A DNA stretch of 64,000 nt from Triglochin maritima (Eukaryota > Streptophyta > Magnoliopsida > Alismatales > Juncaginaceae): contig OY821779.1 in the NCBI GenBank assembly GCA_963682175.1, forward strand, positions 3,670,501 through 3,734,500, given 5' to 3'. Every line of letters begins with the position of its first letter. Within the stretch, counting starts at the first letter, position 1. The position numbers were made by a program, and so were the translations under genes. The notes under the pieces are model-generated. The model was not told the origin of the DNA, did no database searches, and saw only the letters and a program-made list of their open reading frames with translations. This document shows, one piece after another, positions 59,926 through 64,000 of the stretch.

Positions 59926-62900
59926 TTAGAGAAGTGAAACCTTACAATTGCTAGGCTTTAAAGTATATTTCAGAATGTTCTCAGTCAGTTCTCCAACTTC
60001 TTCTTCTTTGTATGACGTAACAACTTTCACTGCAACAAGAAGGTGAAAAGAAAAGGTTCTTCATAAAATCATTAATGAAAGCACAACAAAACAAACTCCT
60101 ATCATGCAGCTTCTATTTTAATAAACAGTAGTAGCGCTATTGGCTCCACATTAAGGGAATAATTAGAATATCTCCATATAAAGTGGGGGAAATCGATTGA
60201 TTAGTAGCAACACAAGCCAAGAACAACATTGTGGAAAGTTGGGTTGGTCTGATGCCTAGGTACTTCACATGACAGAAAATTAAATATGTGGAACATCAAC
60301 ACATTGTCAGAATCCAACACGTTTATTTTTCATGATTTCCCTTGAATATTTATCTCAACACATTGTTAGAGTCCAAGTCTGCTACTGGAATGGTCAATTC
60401 TTTTGAATATAAAGACACTGGAAACACTATAATAACACTTCAACATGTGAAACTTAAATAACAACCAAAAGACAAACATATGAACGTTAAAATGATTGAA
60501 TTTACCCCAAGGAGTGGGAATTCCCATCTCTGGTTAGGGACCGTAAGGACATATGCAGCTGCCTGCACTCAAAACAAAAAAAATCCATGAATGACATAGA
60601 GGTAAGACAAAAGGATTTGAGTAAGTAAATGGTTCGATTGAGATGCATACGAATATTGAAGACGCAAAAAGAGAAGGTGTTTGATGTAGCAACGATGTTT
60701 CTTCTGTTTCATAAAGTAAATCCATGATATCCATGCATACATTAAAGTTCAAAAGTTCCCCAGATCTCGACATCTCCCTGAAGGAATGAATTCAAGTAAA
60801 AAAAATAAAATATAAAAAAATGAAACTTCTCGAGTCTGCACAAGACACTGAGCTAGAAATTAAGGGAAAGCTCAAGGACGGGTGGTAGGGGTAAAGGTCA
60901 TATGAACTATAAATATATTGAAGTAAATTAGAATATTACCTGAATTGAATAAGAAGTTCTTCCAGAAAAATGAAGGTCAAACATGAAACTCCAATCTCAA
61001 ACCGTAACACCTATAAAGTACCATTTTCAATGAAATACAAAGGCTGTAATATAATTACATACGGAAAATATTACCTCCAAAAAGGTGAGCTTCTGCCAAC
61101 AAAGAAAAACAATTGACTTAAATCCAAGTAGCGGTACGTAAAATTAAAAGAAAGGGGAAACATATGACATTTAAGAAAGTTAGCTAACAGCTTTGAGAAA
61201 ATCCCTTGTGGCAAAATGCTGATCGCTAATAAGCAAGTCCCTTATGACTTCAAACTTTTTACAGATAGAAGGCATGTATCGTGCAGCTGTCGCATGGATT
61301 GCAGGTATATGTAATTAATTCCTCCCAAACTTACGTATACATAAAGACAACGGGATAACCATACTTTGCTTGAGATCCATATGGATACAAGAGCAAAGAG
61401 CTGCAAATTGCTTTCTCTTACTGGATGCAGAAGCCAGCTTGCAAAATCTCCATCTTGTAAGGATCTAGTTTTTCTTTTTCTTGGCCTAAAAAAAGTGTTG
61501 GTTTGCTAATTGGAATAAAAATGTATTTAGAAACTTGAAATGAAAACACTTCAGCAACAGGTTTAGCCAAGGAAAGATACATCATACAAGACATGATTGC
61601 CACAGTAACAAACATACCAATTTGGTTTAGCACAAGAAATCAAAGTGCCTAACATAAACTTTGGCGACATCTCTAAAATAAGCAATTATTAACTAAAAGC
61701 CTAAGAGGGGAAGTTGAAGTAATGAAACCACGTGAACGTGATCAGTTAGAACCTTAGGCTAATACTTTGATGATATCCTCAATTCACGTACCATGAATTT
61801 CCACAAACCCTTGAAAAGGTATCAAGATACCCTCAAACAAACTTTAAAAAAAAACAAATGGAAGTTCCGGTTAACCTACACATTTTCATGTGAAACCTAA
61901 AGTAAATTAGAGCTAAGAGCACAAAAGAGAATATCATCAACAAAACTCACCCATAAGGTTGACTTGAACACTTTAATACCAAAAAAAAAAAAACTTCCAA
62001 TGGTGATAAGTACTAAAGAATGATCTGACATGAATGGTATGGAAGAAGTGAACCAACTCCACTTCAAGAAAGCATCCTTAGAAGTTAGTGCTGAGTTGTA
62101 AACACAATATTAAGTTTGATGTGTCTGAGTCATATGACTTTTGTGTGCTAATATTTTAATATTTTCTCCCTTGAACTTAGTATGAAATTTTGATTCACTC
62201 AAAAAGTTTTAATTCAAGGAAACAAAGTTCCCAAACTTAAGCTTATCAATTAGAAGCCAAGTTCTTCACTTCCATACTATTTTTCTACAAACCAATCACA
62301 CCAACTGCAATCCAAGTGTCTTGTGGCCGAGACTCAAAATCAAAATCTCAAAACACAAATCATCCTCGAGAGTTAGTGCTAGGTTCCAAACATAATTTTA
62401 TATTTGATGTGGCAAAGTTAAGTAATTTTTGTGTTATAAGATTTTCCATATTTTCCCCCATTGGATTTAGCAGAAAATCCAACTCACCAACTTACATAAG
62501 TCTTAGATTCAGAAAACGAAGTTCCCAAACTTAAACTTATCAATCATAAGCCAAGTTCTCCACTTCCAAACTATTTTTCTACAAATCAACCACACCAACT
62601 GCAATCCAAGTGTCTCGCGGCTGAGACTCAAAATCAAAATCTCAAAATACAAAGTGACCTCGAGAGTTAGTGCTAGGTTCCAAACATAATTTTATATTCA
62701 ATGTGGCAAACACAAGTAATTTTTGTGTTCTAAGACTTTCCATATTTTCCCCCATCGGATTTAGCAGAAATTTCAACTCACAAACTTACATAAATCTTAA
62801 TTTAAGAAAACAAAGTTCCCAAAATTACACCAATCACACCAACTGACATCCAAGCGTCTCAACGCCGACACTCAAAACCAAAATCAAAAACACGAAATCC

Positions 62901-63171
62901 GCAATGTTGGCAGCACCTGCGCAGGGAGACGAGGAACCGATCGGCGAACAGAGAAAGCGCTGTGTACTTCACGATCGGGGAAACCCCAAGTTTCTGCGAC
63001 AGAAGACGACGATCGGCGAATCAAAAGCAGAACGACCGAAACCGGCGAAGCGGAAAGGGGATTAGAGTTTGGAGGTGATACCTGAGCCGATAGGATGAGG
63101 AACTCCATGAGGCGCTTCCTCTCGTGCTTCAGCATTTCGTCGCCCTCGATTTCGGCCATTCGGGTCTCCAT
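59926..63171 (-). pseudogene. CYCJ18: cyclin J18-like gene with two frame breaks
   Basis: Plant cyclin-J18 family, a small single-cyclin-box protein of unclear cell-cycle role. Exons seen, 5' to 3': 63171-63082, [exon 2 not found], 61485-61365, 61286-61189, 61092-61075, 61010-60940, 60777-60651, 60562-60506 and 60029-59926. Conserved pieces appear in the expected order: HERKRLMEFLILSAQ; WLLHPVRESNLQLFALVSIW; LLSVKSLKS; DQHFATRDFL; VLRFEIG; CMDIMDLLYETEETSLL; and TVPNQRWEFPLL, with VVTSYKEEE following. Two defects break the frame. Exon 4 is 98 bases, so frame is lost after VKSLKS and a TAA follows. Exon 8 ends as if CCTT were lost before GG|GT, leaving the next exon out of frame. Splice borders are otherwise intact. 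This suggests a recent pseudogene, or assembly indels in a working gene. Exon 1 is full and has a normal ATG. Confidence 0.72.
62071..62890. repeat. 293-bp tandem repeat in the cyclin J18-like first intron
   Basis: Units start with (G)CAATCCAAGTGTCT at 62308 and 62601 (period 293). A partial unit comes before (about 62071-62307). A shortened third unit reaches 62844, about 49 bases shorter, followed by the start of another at 62845. Shared words include GAGAGTTAGTGCTAGGTTCC, AAACTTATCAAT and CACACCAACT. The array ends about 190 bases before exon 1, so it lies in the intron close to the promoter. Confidence 0.88.
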
Positions 63172-64000
63172 TCGCTTCGATTTGCTTTCAGGTTTTGGAG
63201 GTTTTGAGGTCGAATGGCGCGCTTATATATACTTGTTTTTGCTGAGTTCAAAATTAGTTTTGGGATTTTTTTCCCCACAAAAAGGATCTAAATATTGTCA
63301 CTAAACTACGAGGTCATCAAATGATACGATGTGTAACGCGTGTGTGAGTGCAAAATAGAATACATTAAAACGGTTCATGCAAGTTTGATATCATGTTAAT
63401 CTATACCTCTCGGCAATATATAAATAACGAAAAAGTCATTAAAGTATAAGGTCATTTCCCAATTCCCACAATGTAACACGTACTTACAATCTTTCCTTGG
63501 CTGAGTACTTCGCCTGGTGCTGAGAATTCAAGACAAATGATGGAAATTTGAAATGACAATTAAAGAGATGCTAGAATCCAATTGCATCGTCTGATAAGGG
63601 TTTTTTTTTTTACAAAAATACTTTAGTAATTATATTACTCGGATAAATGTTCAATAAGAATATAAGATTATCAAAGCTCTAGTTTCACCAATTTGACAAA
63701 TTCCGAGTTAATCGGAAACAGATTATTACATTAAATATAACCTCCAAGGCTCCAATGGAATAATTTAACTATCTAGAAAGGGGATGTAGTTAGATTATCT
63801 CTGCATTCAAATTATGAAATGGACTAAAACCTACAATTTTCTCAACCAAACAACTAAATCTAATCAAATAACATTACCATTGATGATTACTACAAACCAA
63901 GACACAGGCTCGTAGAAACTAAGAAAATGTTTCATGGAACTTCGGATTGTGCAAACAGATTGGGTTTTTTTCTCACCCGCTCGAGCTTGCTTAAACAGCA
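63172..64000. other. upstream region of the cyclin J18-like locus
   Basis: No supportable gene. GCGCTTATATATACTT just left of 63235 reads as a possible TATA region for the minus-strand gene. The rest is AT-rich to the window end. Confidence 0.45.

Noticed and set aside
61560..61670. Candidate for the missing second exon of the cyclin J18-like gene
   Set aside because: A minus-strand segment shows a faint SPKFM similarity to the expected start of the exon, but phase and the rest of the sequence do not fit.

Overview
This is nuclear DNA of a flowering plant. The genes carry many short introns with GT...AG borders, and they belong to plant-specific families: R2R3-MYB, fasciclin-like arabinogalactan protein, BASIC PENTACYSTEINE, ZF-HD, ANTH clathrin adaptor, plant MAP65 and cyclin J18. 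The spacers are AT-rich and full of LTR, hAT, PIF/Harbinger, SINE and foldback debris. I cannot fix the species from sequence alone. There are no bacterial, organellar or CRISPR signatures.

Layout. 1-6.26 kb: AT-rich spacer with no supported gene. 6.44-7.68 kb (+): three-exon R2R3-MYB of subgroup 21 type. 9.50-10.75 kb (-): single-exon fasciclin-like protein. 11.25-12.18 kb: a solo LTR with a perfect 5-bp target duplication. 13.42-20.17 kb (+): an 11-exon gene for a probable plastid protein of unknown function. Its introns hold a second copy of the same solo LTR, a SINE head, a C-run/CA microsatellite and a 600-bp hAT-type element. 21.98-22.81 kb (+): BASIC PENTACYSTEINE factor with a 5'UTR intron. 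24.39-25.51 kb (-): ANTH-domain clathrin assembly protein. 27.43-29.89 kb: a second, unrelated solo LTR of 2.46 kb. 30.78-31.65 kb: an eroded reversed third copy of the first LTR family. 32.6-33.3 kb: two foldback repeats. 36.51-36.96 kb (+): very short ZF-HD factor. 39.6-43.86 kb: a decayed PIF/Harbinger transposon with transposase and Myb-like ORFs. It is followed by a lone exon-like fragment of indole-3-glycerol-phosphate synthase at 44.13 kb. 44.74-46.09 kb (-): unrecognised spliced-looking ORFs. 46.33-46.93 kb (+): Hikeshi-like HSP70 import factor. 48.19-52.65 kb (-): 11-exon MAP65. 53.56-53.76 kb: a SINE. 54.6-55.5 kb: degenerate tandem repeats. 56.87-57.99 kb: a long-inverted-repeat element wrapped round a 22-bp minisatellite. 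59.93-63.17 kb (-): a cyclin J18-like gene whose frame is broken twice, with a 293-bp tandem repeat in its first large intron.

The genes do not form a pathway; this is an ordinary gene-plus-transposon landscape. The most unusual signal is in the LTRs. Both solo-LTR families carry paired copies of the 10-bp palindrome CGGTCGACCG with a fixed 9- or 12-bp spacer. In the smaller family the pairs recur at about 64-bp intervals upstream of the LTR TATA box, which looks like an operator array. All exon joins below were derived by hand from reading frame, splice borders and family conservation.
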